Source of the DNA: an uncultured Christensenella sp.
GTDB taxonomy: Bacteria > Bacillota > Clostridia > Christensenellales > UBA3700
Assembly: GCA_910584035.1 (NCBI GenBank)
Contig: CAJTZR010000006.1
Location: 1 to 35,265 of the forward strand
Direction of reading: 5' to 3'
DNA: 35,265 bases
Shown: one piece after another, positions 1-9,252 of the stretch
Position numbering within the stretch: the stretch's first letter is position 1
How the letters are laid out: every line of letters begins with the position of its first letter
Position numbers and translations under genes: made by a program
The notes under the pieces: generated by a model
Told to the model about the DNA's origin: nothing
What the model saw: only the letters and a program-made list of their open reading frames with translations
Databases searched by the model: none

Positions 1-1
1 T

Positions 2-2917
2 GATGCTGTACTCGAATCTATTGCAACTGGTAGTGCTGTTGAAGTGATTTTAAATAGAAATTGGACAGCTGGATATACTGATACAAATTGGGGAAAAAGT
101 TTTGCGAAAGTGTCTAGCGGACAAAATATTATTACTGGTGTTAGTAATGTTGTAGGTTTTAGCAAAGGCAGAATAACAGTAGCTAGTAATGCAAATATTA
201 TTCTTGATTTAAATGGCTACACAATTGATAGAGCAATGAGGACAAAAATTGATGATGGTAGTGTTATTTTTGTTGATGATAATGCACAATTAAGCGTTGT
301 CGATAGTATGTATACTGAAGTTGATAAGAATGCATTGAGCATTATTACTGAATTGTATGCAAAAAAAATCACTAATGAAATTTATAAATACATTGAAACT
401 TTTGCTTTTGGTAAAATTATGGGTGGTAGAAGTGAAAATGGTGGTGGTATTTATGCAACAGAAAGTTCAATATTAAAAATTTATGGAGGTATGATTGCAG
501 AAAATAAAGCTACATTGGGTGGTGGAATTTATTCAGCGAATCAAGTGGATATTTTTGGTGGTTTAATATATCATAATAATGCAAGCAATTATGGTGGTGG
601 AATTTATTCATTAAATGTTAACCTTTATGATGGTTTTGTTGTTTATAATACTGGTGAAAATGGCGGAGGTGGTATCGCTTTAAAGTATCAATCTGCTTTA
701 AATATTTATTGTGGTAGTATAGTAGGTAATATGGTGATGGCTCTGCATAATGGTGGAACAGGTAATACAAAAGGTGCAGGAATTTTGGTTGATGATACAA
801 CAATGCCTTCTAACCCGACTGAAAACAATAAAGGTTCTGCTACAATTAATATTTATGGTGGTAGGATTTCAAATAATATGAGTGACAATGGTTCTGCAAT
901 TAGCTGTATGCTTACAGATATAAAAATGTATGGTGGTGAAATTAGTTATAATGGTGATAAATTAATCTATTTTTCTAATGGAGCTGGTGTAGTAGACCTT
1001 AGTGACTATTCAAACTTTGAAATGAGTGGTGGAAAGATTATTAATAATGAAAAATACGTAACACAATCAAATCTTGGAGTAGCAGTTACAGTGTCCAATA
1101 GATCAGTGTTTACAATTACTGGTGGTGAAATCTCTAATAACATTTTATATAATGTTGAGACAAATACTAATAAAAAATATTGTACTGCTATTTACGCAAA
1201 AGACCAAGGTACAATAAATTTAAATGGTGGTAGTATATTAAATAATACTTATAAATTAACAGATGGCACTAATAGTGTTGTTCCGACTAGCTTGTTTGCA
1301 ATAATGACTGAGAGTGAAAAAGAAATAATAAATATTGGTGGTGCAGTAAAAGTGATTTCCAATAGTTCCTATAAACATATTGATAATTACTACTATTCTA
1401 GAGATTTATATATATGTTATAGACAAAAAATCAACATAACTGGAAAGTTATTTGACGATTCAAATATTGCAAATAAAGCAAGTGTTGGAATATGGTTTGG
1501 TGGTGATGGAAATATAACTCAAGGTCTTTATGATTCTCAAAGTCTTGAAAATGGAATGGATGGCTCTAGTTATTTTATTAATAATAGAACTGATACTAAA
1601 TTTGTTTGTGATAAAGAACTTAGTTTGACGGGCAAAGGTAGCCAAAATGCAAATAAATACTATTGGACAGTGCAATATTATACTAACCCAGCTTGGAATT
1701 TACAAAGTGGATATTTTGCAACTGAAAAGTACAGCAACTATGATTATAATATTGCTTGCTATGATTCCTCTACTTCTAGTAACGTTGACATATATTTAAA
1801 AGATGAAAATGAAAAAGTGGTTGGAGAGCCTTCAAAGTTAATTAAAGTAAAAAAAGTGGGTAAATATAGTTTTGTTTCTGCGGAAAGCAGTTTTGAGTTT
1901 GAATTGCTTCCTATTATGGCTGATGTTGTATGGAATGATGATGTGACTTTTACTTATGATGGTAAATCTTATGCACCAACTATAAAGTATCTTAGCGACA
2001 AATATAGTAATAAATATTATAATATTGGGACAGTAGCTGGACAACGAATTTATGCTGGTTCAAATTATTTAGCTGTTGTTACAGATAGTGGCAATGAAAA
2101 TTTAATATTAAATCCTAAAACTATCATAAAAACTTTTACAATTAATAAAGCTAAAATAGACAAACCATATGGTAGTACTACTTTTAGCTATGATGGAAAG
2201 GAACATAACTTTACTCCAGTTGGGTACAATCCGTCTGTTATGAATATACAAGGTAATAAACAAACAGATATTGGTACATATACAGCAGTTATTTCTTTAT
2301 CATATAAAGGTAAAAGGAATTATACTTGGACAGATGGTGGAACTGAAAATGTAAATTTAACATACGAAATTGCTTTTAGCAACTATATTTGTTTAGCCAG
2401 TGACGGGACAAGAAAAACTTATCAAGAATCTGGCTTGATTCACGGAGTAAATGACCATTTGGTAAATGGTGGAAAAACTATAATGGGTAATATCTCACTA
2501 AATACTAGTGTACAATCGTTTATAGACAATTTAATGTTTGAAAGTGTTACATTATATAACAGAGCGGGCGAGGTTGTTTATGGTGATAATGCTTTAGAAA
2601 AATATCAAGCATTACTTAACAATGGTTTTGAGTTAGCAGTTGGAACTGGTTGGTACTTTGAGTATACAAAAAGTGATAATACAACAGAAAGAATATATAT
2701 ATCTGTATTAGGTGATTTAACTGGTGACGGAAAGTTGAATTCTGCAGATGTTAATATTATTAGACAAGTAGTAAATAACAATAGTTTTAATGATTTAACT
2801 ATTGAGCAAAAGCTAGCTGCACTTATTGTAAACAAAGGAAATACACCAACAAAGACAGATGCTACACTAATGTGGCAAGCCGTTTGCGGTGAAGTAGATA
2901 TTAGCGAATTTATTTAA
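2..2917 (+). CDS. Secreted beta-helix / MBG-like / dockerin protein (5' end outside window)
   Basis: The frame is open from base 2, so the N-terminus and any signal peptide lie upstream; the GTG at 44 is only the first start-like codon inside the window. The visible protein (about 970 residues) begins with many short repeats carrying GGGIY and IYGG motifs spaced by roughly 20-30 residues, the pattern of a right-handed parallel beta-helix of the polymorphic outer-protein/adhesin kind (about residues 130-440 counted from 44). Two YDGK-containing segments follow (about residues 640-790), resembling MBG/bacterial Ig-like domains. From about residue 890 there is a type I dockerin-like first half (GDLTGDGKLNSADVNIIRQ); the second half is degenerate (TKTDATLMWQAV). 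Family knowledge: dockerins bind cohesins in extracellular complexes. I infer a surface or secreted carbohydrate-binding or adhesive protein. No sortase motif or membrane anchor follows; the stop is soon followed by a terminator-bearing spacer. Confidence 0.8.
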   Translation, partial: DAVLESIATGSAVEVILNRNWTAGYTDTNWGKSFAKVSSGQNIITGVSNVVGFSKGRITVASNANIILDLNGYTIDRAMRTKIDDGSVIFVDDNAQLSVVDSMYTEVDKNALSIITELYAKKITNEIYKYIETFAFGKIMGGRSENGGGIYATESSILKIYGGMIAENKATLGGGIYSANQVDIFGGLIYHNNASNYGGGIYSLNVNLYDGFVVYNTGENGGGGIALKYQSALNIYCGSIVGNMVMALHNGGTGNTKGAGILVDDTTMPSNPTENNKGSATINIYGGRISNNMSDNGSAISCMLTDIKMYGGEISYNGDKLIYFSNGAGVVDLSDYSNFEMSGGKIINNEKYVTQSNLGVAVTVSNRSVFTITGGEISNNILYNVETNTNKKYCTAIYAKDQGTINLNGGSILNNTYKLTDGTNSVVPTSLFAIMTESEKEIINIGGAVKVISNSSYKHIDNYYYSRDLYICYRQKINITGKLFDDSNIANKASVGIWFGGDGNITQGLYDSQSLENGMDGSSYFINNRTDTKFVCDKELSLTGKGSQNANKYYWTVQYYTNPAWNLQSGYFATEKYSNYDYNIACYDSSTSSNVDIYLKDENEKVVGEPSKLIKVKKVGKYSFVSAESSFEFELLPIMADVVWNDDVTFTYDGKSYAPTIKYLSDKYSNKYYNIGTVAGQRIYAGSNYLAVVTDSGNENLILNPKTIIKTFTINKAKIDKPYGSTTFSYDGKEHNFTPVGYNPSVMNIQGNKQTDIGTYTAVISLSYKGKRNYTWTDGGTENVNLTYEIAFSNYICLASDGTRKTYQESGLIHGVNDHLVNGGKTIMGNISLNTSVQSFIDNLMFESVTLYNRAGEVVYGDNALEKYQALLNNGFELAVGTGWYFEYTKSDNTTERIYISVLGDLTGDGKLNSADVNIIRQVVNNNSFNDLTIEQKLAALIVNKGNTPTKTDATLMWQAVCGEVDISEFI

Positions 2918-3658
2918 AATTTTTAGTTAAAAAAGTATGTTCATTAATTTGAGATAATTCTAATTGAAAAGTCCAAGTTATTTAATGAATTAATCAATTT
3001 TGACATAATTTGAATTCGCTTTAAATAATGCAAAATGTGGTTATACTATTTAATTGGGCAACAAAATAACTTTTTTGTAAAGCAATTAATAAAACTACTA
3101 AAATAATAGTTACTGAATCAATTATACTTTAAATATACTATACAAACAAAAGTATAAAATTAAAAACTTGACATAAAATAAAACAAAAAAACTTAAAAAT
3201 ACTATGACCTTAAGCAAACAAGATACTGAATTGTCAGTATCTTGTTGTTTTTATGTTTAAACTATTATTTAGTGTTTTAAATTGAATTAATTTATAATTT
3301 GTATTTATTTCATAATTTTCTAAAATTTGTTTGATTAAATAATGTCTTAGTAAATTTAAATTGACGAAAACTTTTAAAAGGTAATTTTATTTATTGTGAT
3401 TATTAAATTAAAAAACTAAACATAAAAATGATACGGCAACGTTTTTTGATTTATAGAATCATTAATAAAATCAACACAAAATGGTATACAACAAGTATAT
3501 TAAGTTGTAATTTTAAAATGTAATATATTATTTGTAATTTTTTAAGCTGTATAATACAAGATTAATATAAATAGTGTAATCTAATGGGAAAGAATTTTGT
3601 CATAAAAATATTGCAATTGTTTTTGGCTGTGATAGCATAAAAATAAAAAGGAGTTTTT
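2918..3658. other. Intergenic spacer, 741 bases, very AT-rich
   Basis: I see no coding region with a plausible ribosome binding site. It holds the strong hairpin at 3217-3252 and, at its right end, the AAGGAG ribosome binding site (3647-3652) of the next gene. A TATAAT lies at 3550-3555 but has no well-spaced -35, so I do not call a promoter for the tail-like genes. Confidence 0.6.
3217..3252 (+). terminator. Rho-independent terminator
   Basis: A perfect 13-base-pair stem (left arm 3217-3229, right arm 3234-3246) with a 4-base loop, followed by a T-rich run. It lies 300 bases after the dockerin gene and is the first strong terminator behind it, although the distance is long. Confidence 0.75.
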
Positions 3659-4696
3659 ATGATAAAGTATTTTAAAAATGGCGTTTTACAAGCAGAAACT
3701 CAAGACGTTCCGCAAGATTGTGGAAAAATTAGAGTTACTGTAAGTTTAGAGGAAGAAATGGATGGGGTAAATTATTATTTGGAATTTTCTTGCCCTCGCA
3801 ATGTAAAATACATTAGCCAAAGACTAGTGCGTATTGCAGACAAGGAATATGAGGTAATTTTGCCACGTGGTATCACAGAGTATACTGGTGAGGTATATGT
3901 TCAAATGGTGATAATGTCTATAGAGGAGGAAAGCTTGCTTAGCCGTTCACTTATTGCTAGAGACCCACTATTTGTAATAAAAGAGTCTATTCTTGCATCA
4001 GTAGCTTTGGATAATGAGGGGAAACAAGACTTTTTTGACTATGCTTTGACTGTGGTTGGAAAAGTTGAAAATGCTATTGACGAATTGCAAAATAAGCTTG
4101 ACACTATACCTAATTTGGTTGGCGATAAAGTAAATGAGACATTTGAGTTAGTGAATACTACAATGTCAAATTATAAAAATTTATTTGATGGTGAAATTAG
4201 TTCTGTAAACACCACATTAGGTGAGCACGGCACAACGCTTGATAGCTCAGTAGAAAAAATTGCGACATTGGAAAATGGTACAGTCAAGTTGGAAAATGTT
4301 GCAAACGAGTACAATGAAACTGACTCGGGTATTTATAACGCAAAATATATCAATAATAGCTTTGGTAAGAGAATATATAGGGAAAGCGGTTCGTCTATGT
4401 ATACAACTGGTTCGGGGTTGGCTAAGATTGGTTTTATAGATATACCAGTTAGTGGAAAACTAATACTTACAATTTCAACAATTTATTTAGGCGTTCAAGT
4501 TAAAAAATTAGGTATTCGCTCAAGGAAATTTAGTGATAAAAATATGGCTGCAAATGATGCAAGAATAAATGAAGTAACATCTGTTACATTAGTAAATCAA
4601 GTTACAGCTGGTGAAATTTATGATATATATGTTGAAGCAATGGAATCTGGCGAGGATAATAGATACGATTATGATTTTATAATTTTGGAGGAATAA
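3659..4696 (+). CDS. Phage tail / baseplate-like protein (BppU N-terminal domain-like)
   Basis: This 345-residue protein begins with a beta-rich domain (about residues 1-115) resembling the N-terminal domain of BppU/DUF2479-type phage baseplate or tail-fibre proteins. A helical linker of about residues 120-210 (heptad-like FDYALTVVGKVENAIDEL and ELVNTTMSNYKNL) would suit a trimeric fibre stalk, and a beta-rich C-terminal tip of about 120 residues follows. AAGGAG with a six-base gap supports the ATG at 3659. The next gene starts one base after its stop, so the two are a pair. No capsid, portal, tail tube, lysin or integrase is visible in this window, so this is either a phage remnant or a domesticated fibre module. 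The family call rests on overall pattern and gene pairing; I cannot run a profile search. Composition is like the rest of the window. Confidence 0.5.
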   Translation: MIKYFKNGVLQAETQDVPQDCGKIRVTVSLEEEMDGVNYYLEFSCPRNVKYISQRLVRIADKEYEVILPRGITEYTGEVYVQMVIMSIEEESLLSRSLIARDPLFVIKESILASVALDNEGKQDFFDYALTVVGKVENAIDELQNKLDTIPNLVGDKVNETFELVNTTMSNYKNLFDGEISSVNTTLGEHGTTLDSSVEKIATLENGTVKLENVANEYNETDSGIYNAKYINNSFGKRIYRESGSSMYTTGSGLAKIGFIDIPVSGKLILTISTIYLGVQVKKLGIRSRKFSDKNMAANDARINEVTSVTLVNQVTAGEIYDIYVEAMESGEDNRYDYDFIILEE

Positions 4697-4697
4697 T

Positions 4698-5069
4698 ATG
4701 TTTATAAAAGTAAATAACGATAACAAAGTGATTGAGATAAGTTCAGTTAAAAAAGCAGGGTTTTTGGATGACGATTTTGACATAGATAGAAGCAAATTAA
4801 TGTTTGCAAAATTAGTTAATCATAAGATAGTTTATGATGAGAAAAATTATAAAAAACACGTCAAAAATCGGGACTATTTGATAAATTTAGCTAATGAAAT
4901 GCAAACTATTGAGGAATGGTTTAAAGATTATGACAAAGTTATCAATGAGCATTTGAGATGTGAAAGGCTTGAGATGGAATGCCATCATAATATTGCTGAA
5001 TGGGACAAGCAAGCTTTGGTAAAAGCTCAGCGAATAAAAGAGATAAAAGCGGAAATGAATTTAAAATAA
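4698..5069 (+). CDS. Small phage-type protein downstream of the tail-like gene
   Basis: A 123-residue protein translated from an ATG one base after the preceding stop, with GGAGG inside the end of that gene as ribosome binding site. The N-terminal 55 residues are beta-strand-like (FIKVNNDNKVIEI, AKLVNHKIVYDE); the rest is charged and helical, likely a coiled coil (LANEMQTIEEWFKDYDKVI, KAQRIKEIKAEM). Small proteins with this layout often follow BppU/tail-fibre genes in phages of Gram-positive bacteria. I do not recognise a named family. It could be a fibre chaperone or a structural accessory of its partner; this is inference from position only. Confidence 0.55.
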   Translation: MFIKVNNDNKVIEISSVKKAGFLDDDFDIDRSKLMFAKLVNHKIVYDEKNYKKHVKNRDYLINLANEMQTIEEWFKDYDKVINEHLRCERLEMECHHNIAEWDKQALVKAQRIKEIKAEMNLK

Positions 5070-5073
5070 GTTC

Positions 5074-5102
5074 TTGCAAATTTTGGTAAAATGTGTTACA
5101 AT
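5074..5102 (+). promoter_or_regulatory. Sigma-A-type promoter of gpsA
   Basis: TTGCAA at 5074-5079, a 17-base spacer and TACAAT at 5097-5102, about 50 bases ahead of the gpsA start. It makes gpsA independent of the tail-like pair. Confidence 0.6.
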
Positions 5103-5154
5103 TATTCTAACATATTAAAAACAGAATAAAATGTTTTAGAAAAGGGCAAATCTT

Positions 5155-6126
5155 ATGAAATTTTCTGTGTTAGGTTGTGGACGTTGGGGTTCATTTATAA
5201 GTTGGTATTTATCTGATAAAAAAGGTTATGACACTTGTTTGTATGGCAGAGCGTCAAGTAACGCATTCCAAAATTTGCAAAGCACAAGAAAAAATGAATA
5301 TGTTAGCCTTAACGATAAGATTATTTTGACAAGTAATCTTGCCGAGGCTATTAATTTTGCGGATATTATTATAATTAGTATATCCTCTCAAAATTTGAGG
5401 GAATTTGTGCGTGATATAGTTGCAAATTATGACATTGCAGATAAAAAAATTATACTTTGTATGAAAGGGTTAGAAACACCTAGTGGCAAGAGATTGACGG
5501 AGGTATGTATTGAAGAGGGCATTGACAAAAACAATATTGCAGTTTGGTTAGGGCCTGGACATATACAAGACTTTACACGCAACATACCTAATTGTATGAC
5601 AATTGATAGTTATAATAAGGAATTGACATATTTTTTAGTTGATAATTTGGCTAGCGAGTTGATTAGGTTTTATTATGGTGATGACATTATTGGTAATGAG
5701 ATAGGTGCTGCTTGTAAAAACATTATGGGCATTTGTGCTGGAGTGTTAGACGGCTTGGGATATAGTGCAATGAAAGGACCGCTTATGGTTAGAGGTGCTT
5801 TTGAGGTATCAAAGTTTATAACAGCAATGGGCGGAGATGGTTATACTGCTTATGGTTTAACACATTTAGGCGATTATGAGACAACTTTGTTTTCCAAGTA
5901 TTCCAATAACCGCAATTTTGGTGAAAAATTAGCTTTAGGCTTGCCGTTTGAAAAACTGGCAGAGGGTGTAAAAACGTCAGAAGCAGTTTATAAAAAGGCG
6001 TTGCAATTAAATGTAGATATGCCAATAACTGAAGCTGTATATCAAATAATCTTTGAAAAAGCGAACTTAAAAGACACTTTAGCGTCATTGTTTAATAGGT
6101 CAGTTAAAACAGAAAAATATAGCTGA
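5155..6126 (+). CDS. gpsA: Glycerol-3-phosphate dehydrogenase [NAD(P)+]
   Basis: A 323-residue cytoplasmic enzyme that interconverts dihydroxyacetone phosphate and sn-glycerol 3-phosphate, the backbone for membrane phospholipids. The N-terminus has the Rossmann motif GCGRWG (residues 7-12). WLGPGHIQDF occupies the place of the usual substrate-loop LSGPSFA. The C-terminal helical domain has the ACKNI lysine region, GLGYSAMKGPLMVRG, then TAYGLTHLGDYETT and the closing NRNFG motif, all in GpsA order. The length is usual for the family. AAAGGG precedes the ATG. It has its own promoter and ends before a strong terminator, so it is probably a single-gene unit. Several conserved loops are divergent from textbook GpsA, but the order and spacing make the assignment firm. 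Confidence 0.88.
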   Translation: MKFSVLGCGRWGSFISWYLSDKKGYDTCLYGRASSNAFQNLQSTRKNEYVSLNDKIILTSNLAEAINFADIIIISISSQNLREFVRDIVANYDIADKKIILCMKGLETPSGKRLTEVCIEEGIDKNNIAVWLGPGHIQDFTRNIPNCMTIDSYNKELTYFLVDNLASELIRFYYGDDIIGNEIGAACKNIMGICAGVLDGLGYSAMKGPLMVRGAFEVSKFITAMGGDGYTAYGLTHLGDYETTLFSKYSNNRNFGEKLALGLPFEKLAEGVKTSEAVYKKALQLNVDMPITEAVYQIIFEKANLKDTLASLFNRSVKTEKYS

Positions 6127-6310
6127 ATGTAAAATATATTAAGGTAAAAAATATTTAGTTTAAAAGGTAATATTAAGTAATTTTTTAAATCCAATTGGCT
6201 TCAAGTAAAGTATTTAACAAAAAACGGCTTGATAAAATTAGAATAAATATAATTAATTAACTATTAATAATTGGATAAAAAATATAACAATAAAAAATAA
6301 TTAAATAATA

Positions 6311-6346
6311 AAAATAACACCTTGACATATTGCAAGGTGTTATTTT
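6311..6346. terminator. Bidirectional Rho-independent terminator
   Basis: A 14-base-pair perfect stem (left arm 6311-6324, right arm 6333-6346) flanked by A and T runs that can serve either strand. It mainly ends gpsA. Confidence 0.8.
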
Positions 6347-6520
6347 AGTGTATTAAAAATAATATATCTTAAACTCCGTTTTATTTTGTGGGATAAGTTT
6401 TGTAAATGTTAAGTATGTTAGAGATTGAGTTTTTTATTATAATTTTAATTTTAAATATTTTACTATTGTATCAAATAAATGCATATTTGTTAACTATAAT
6501 TATGTAAGTTTTTGAGTTGG

Positions 6521-6546
6521 ATAAAACCACTAGGAATCTAGTGGTT
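6521..6546 (-). terminator. Rho-independent terminator of the O-antigen ligase-like gene
   Basis: AACCACTAG and CTAGTGGTT form a 9-base-pair stem around a 4-base loop (6525-6546). On the minus strand it is followed by a short T run. It lies 57 bases beyond the minus-strand stop. Confidence 0.75.
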
Positions 6547-6602
6547 AAGAAATTTTATCATTAATTATTTGATTAGTTTTTTGTCTTTTATTCGTATATA
6601 GC

Positions 6603-7979
6603 TTACACAATAATTGATTGCATAAATGTTTTGTTTTCAACAGAGTTGTTGTGTTCCAACATTGCAGTTAGTACAATTATTATTAGCATATAAGGGAATG
6701 GGGTAAATGTTAAGTTATCAACAAAAGATTGAAGCTCAAATGCTATAATTCCTATAGATAGGGCAATATTAAAACGCTTTAAATTGCTAAACATTATTTT
6801 GCCACGCTCAAAATAAAAATATACATATGCGATTATTCCAATAACACCCATACTTGCTATAATTTGTAAAGGTGTACTATGATACCAATATATACAAAAG
6901 TCTGGTACATTGAAGTTATTGCCAGTATATCCCATTCCTACGCCAAACATTGGGTTTGCTAAAAAACAAATCAATGCTTCGTCAAAAAGTTCGTTTCTAC
7001 CGCTAGAAGTTAATGTCATATCTAAAACTCTATCAATTGCGAGTGCAACTTCTTCTTTAAAAATAAGTGCAAATATTGATATAACAATTGCTACGGAGCA
7101 GATTGATATAAGCAATTGAGAACGATTAGCACCTTTCGCAAAAGAGTAAATAAGAAAAATAGGGAATGTGATTAATACAGATAAAATTGCACCTCTACAA
7201 AATGTAATAAATACCATTGAATACAAGAATAGACCTATGCTGTAAAATAACCAAGCAAACCTTTTGCTTGAAAAACCTAAATAAAAACAGCAAGGTGCAG
7301 ATAATGCAATCAAAGATGAAAGACCATTTCTATTGCCCCAACCAACATTGATAATATCTGTACGCAAAATTTCCCAAAGGGGTTTGTCAACTCTATGAAA
7401 ATGTGTGAACATTTGAGCTACCATTAACAAACCTAGAACTAACATTATATAACAAATATATTTTTTGTAGTTGACTTCTTTAGGTGGACGGGTATAAACT
7501 CTAATTAAATAATAAAGTAGTAGTAAACAAGGACCTAAGGTTATAATAAAAATTGCACCTTTCATATATTGAGTACTACTTAAATAACCTACACCGCCAG
7601 TAAGCAATGCAACTGAAACGGCAATTAATGGGTAGGTAAGTTTATGTTGCTTAAATTTTATAGGATAACTTATTAAATGTGAAATGAAAGCACCAATTAA
7701 CAATATAGCAAGCACAATCATTACAGGCCAAGTTTTATCCTCGTTAAGAATGTTATTGTCGGAAGTAGTCATTATTATATACATTAGACAAGGTAAAACT
7801 GGTAATATATCTTCACTTATTATTAGTACAATACAAGCAATGAGCATAAGCAAAGCCATACCAAGTAAGCTGTTGCCAATTGCCCAAGTGAAATAGGTTA
7901 TAACTCCGCATAATAGTACATAGAAAGGTGAGTACAATGATAAGCGAGAAGTATTTTTAATTTGTTCAAAAATTTTCAT
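6603..7979 (-). CDS. O-antigen ligase / Wzy-type polymerase-like membrane protein
   Basis: A 458-residue, very hydrophobic protein with about ten to twelve predicted membrane helices. The diagnostic part is a large loop at about residues 345-385, FGVGMGYTGNN followed by YWYHSTPLQIIASMGVIG, matching the PF04932 signature in which a His in an H(N/S)xxL context precedes a glycine-rich helix. Family knowledge: these enzymes join or polymerise lipid-linked glycans at the outer face of the membrane. In a Gram-positive the product would be a capsular or wall polysaccharide. An upstream arginine pair (FCRGAILS) also fits the family. The gene stands alone, with no glycosyltransferase, flippase or sugar-nucleotide genes nearby, so the substrate cannot be inferred. 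The ribosome binding site is weak (AAGG). Its own promoter and terminator are visible. Confidence 0.75.
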   Translation of the reverse strand: MKIFEQIKNTSRLSLYSPFYVLLCGVITYFTWAIGNSLLGMALLMLIACIVLIISEDILPVLPCLMYIIMTTSDNNILNEDKTWPVMIVLAILLIGAFISHLISYPIKFKQHKLTYPLIAVSVALLTGGVGYLSSTQYMKGAIFIITLGPCLLLLYYLIRVYTRPPKEVNYKKYICYIMLVLGLLMVAQMFTHFHRVDKPLWEILRTDIINVGWGNRNGLSSLIALSAPCCFYLGFSSKRFAWLFYSIGLFLYSMVFITFCRGAILSVLITFPIFLIYSFAKGANRSQLLISICSVAIVISIFALIFKEEVALAIDRVLDMTLTSSGRNELFDEALICFLANPMFGVGMGYTGNNFNVPDFCIYWYHSTPLQIIASMGVIGIIAYVYFYFERGKIMFSNLKRFNIALSIGIIAFELQSFVDNLTFTPFPYMLIIIVLTAMLEHNNSVENKTFMQSIIV

Positions 7980-8043
7980 ATGCCTTGTAATGTAAATAAG
8001 TTTTTAGTTGTTGCAATTTTAGATATATTTGCATATACAAATT

Positions 8044-8073
8044 ATTATACCACATATTCCTCAAAAAAGTAAA
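8044..8073 (-). promoter_or_regulatory. Promoter of the O-antigen ligase-like gene, extended -10
   Basis: Read on the minus strand: TTTACT, an 18-base spacer and TATAAT preceded by TGG, i.e. an extended -10 element. It lies about 65 bases ahead of the start codon. Confidence 0.55.
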
Positions 8074-8155
8074 GAATTTTATTAAATTCTACATTAATAT
8101 TTATAATTAAAATAATAGAGCATTGATAAGTTAATAAAATAACTAATATTAGTAT

Positions 8156-8184
8156 TGCAATTATATAATAAATATGGTATAATT
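8156..8184 (+). promoter_or_regulatory. Sigma-A-type promoter of the 8242 lipoprotein
   Basis: TTGCAA at 8156-8161, a 17-base spacer and a perfect TATAAT at 8179-8184, giving a leader of about 50 bases before the ATG. Confidence 0.7.
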
Positions 8185-8241
8185 AAATAGTAAAAAATGA
8201 TTTAAAAATGTTTTTAATCAAAATATTTATAGAGGTGAAAT

Positions 8242-9252
8242 ATGAAAAAGAAAATTAGCTTTATTTGTGCTACAATTTTGCTGGTTTGTGCTATGACATT
8301 GGCTTTAGTCGGCTGTAATAAGGAAATAGAGCCATTTGCAGTTGTTGATAAGCAAACTACGCTTAGTGAAATTTGGAATGCTTGGACAAAAGAGAATTTT
8401 AGTGTAAGCAGTGATACTTTGGGTATTGATTTAAACCTTACTGCTAAAGAGGGAACTTCTGAATCAACTTTGAGTATAAAGGGTGGTTTATCTACAAAAG
8501 CCAATTCAAAAAATGTAATTGGTCTTTCAATGGTGAAAAAAGATAATGGTGTACTAGCTGATTCTTATGAGATTATAATTGATACAGAGGCAGTTTATTT
8601 AACAAACAAGGATGGAAAAACTACTAGAAATACTGCAATTGCATTGCCTAATATTACTGATGCAAAAGTTGACTTTGCAGAAACAATTACTATGGCAAAA
8701 GATTTAATTTTACCATTATTAGCAAACTCTATTGATGAAACAACATTTATGATTGCACCAGTTAAAAATGGCAAAAGCTATGATGTGAAATATACTTTTG
8801 GTATAAAAGTAGATGATTTTATTGGTGAGATTATCAAAACTTTAGATGGTTTGGATAGCTTTGATACAAGCAGTTTGCCACCAGAGCTTGAAGAATTATT
8901 CCAAATGATGGGACAAATAAAAGAAACATTGAAAAATATGCAAGCAAAAGTTAAAGGTGTTGTAATTAATGTTACTATTAACACAACTGGTAATACTCAA
9001 ACTAAAAATGTAGAAGCAGGTAAGGACGAACCAAAATATTTATACGAGGGCGGTAAACTTACAAGCTTTGAATTAAAAACTACTATTGAAAATAAAGAAA
9101 CTAATCAAGATGAAACTATTGAAGTGAGCGGTAATATTAAACTTACAAATACAATCATACCAGTTACTATTCCTACAGAATGGGAAGATGCTACTCCTAA
9201 TGTTCCAGATGTTGACAACAATGGTGAGGGCGGGGAGCAAGAAATAGCTTGA
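8242..9252 (+). CDS. Lipoprotein of unknown function
   Basis: A 336-residue protein with a clear lipoprotein signal peptide: lysine-rich start, hydrophobic core and LVGC lipobox with C25 as the lipidated cysteine. The mature part looks mostly beta-stranded (residues 60-200) with one helical stretch (about 215-245, PPELEELFQMMGQIKETLKNM), then more strands. A short acidic, Gly-rich tail (VPDVDNNGEGGEQ) ends it. The overall architecture recalls LppX/LolA-like lipid-binding lipoproteins, but I see no motif that would confirm this. A GAGGTG ribosome binding site precedes the ATG. The gene is alone between its own promoter and a distant terminator. I do not recognise the family. Confidence 0.8.
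   Translation: MKKKISFICATILLVCAMTLALVGCNKEIEPFAVVDKQTTLSEIWNAWTKENFSVSSDTLGIDLNLTAKEGTSESTLSIKGGLSTKANSKNVIGLSMVKKDNGVLADSYEIIIDTEAVYLTNKDGKTTRNTAIALPNITDAKVDFAETITMAKDLILPLLANSIDETTFMIAPVKNGKSYDVKYTFGIKVDDFIGEIIKTLDGLDSFDTSSLPPELEELFQMMGQIKETLKNMQAKVKGVVINVTINTTGNTQTKNVEAGKDEPKYLYEGGKLTSFELKTTIENKETNQDETIEVSGNIKLTNTIIPVTIPTEWEDATPNVPDVDNNGEGGEQEIA

Larger units (their letters stand above)
6127..6602. other. Intergenic spacer between convergent genes, 476 bases
   Basis: Apart from the two hairpin terminators (6311-6346 and 6521-6546) I see only AT-rich sequence with no supported gene. Confidence 0.6.
7980..8241. other. Divergent promoter region
   Basis: Separates the minus-strand ligase-like gene from the plus-strand lipoprotein and contains one promoter for each. 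No small gene is seen. Confidence 0.6.

Noticed and set aside
3532..3555. TTGTAA and TATAAT ahead of the tail-like pair as a promoter
   Set aside because: The spacer is only 12 bases.
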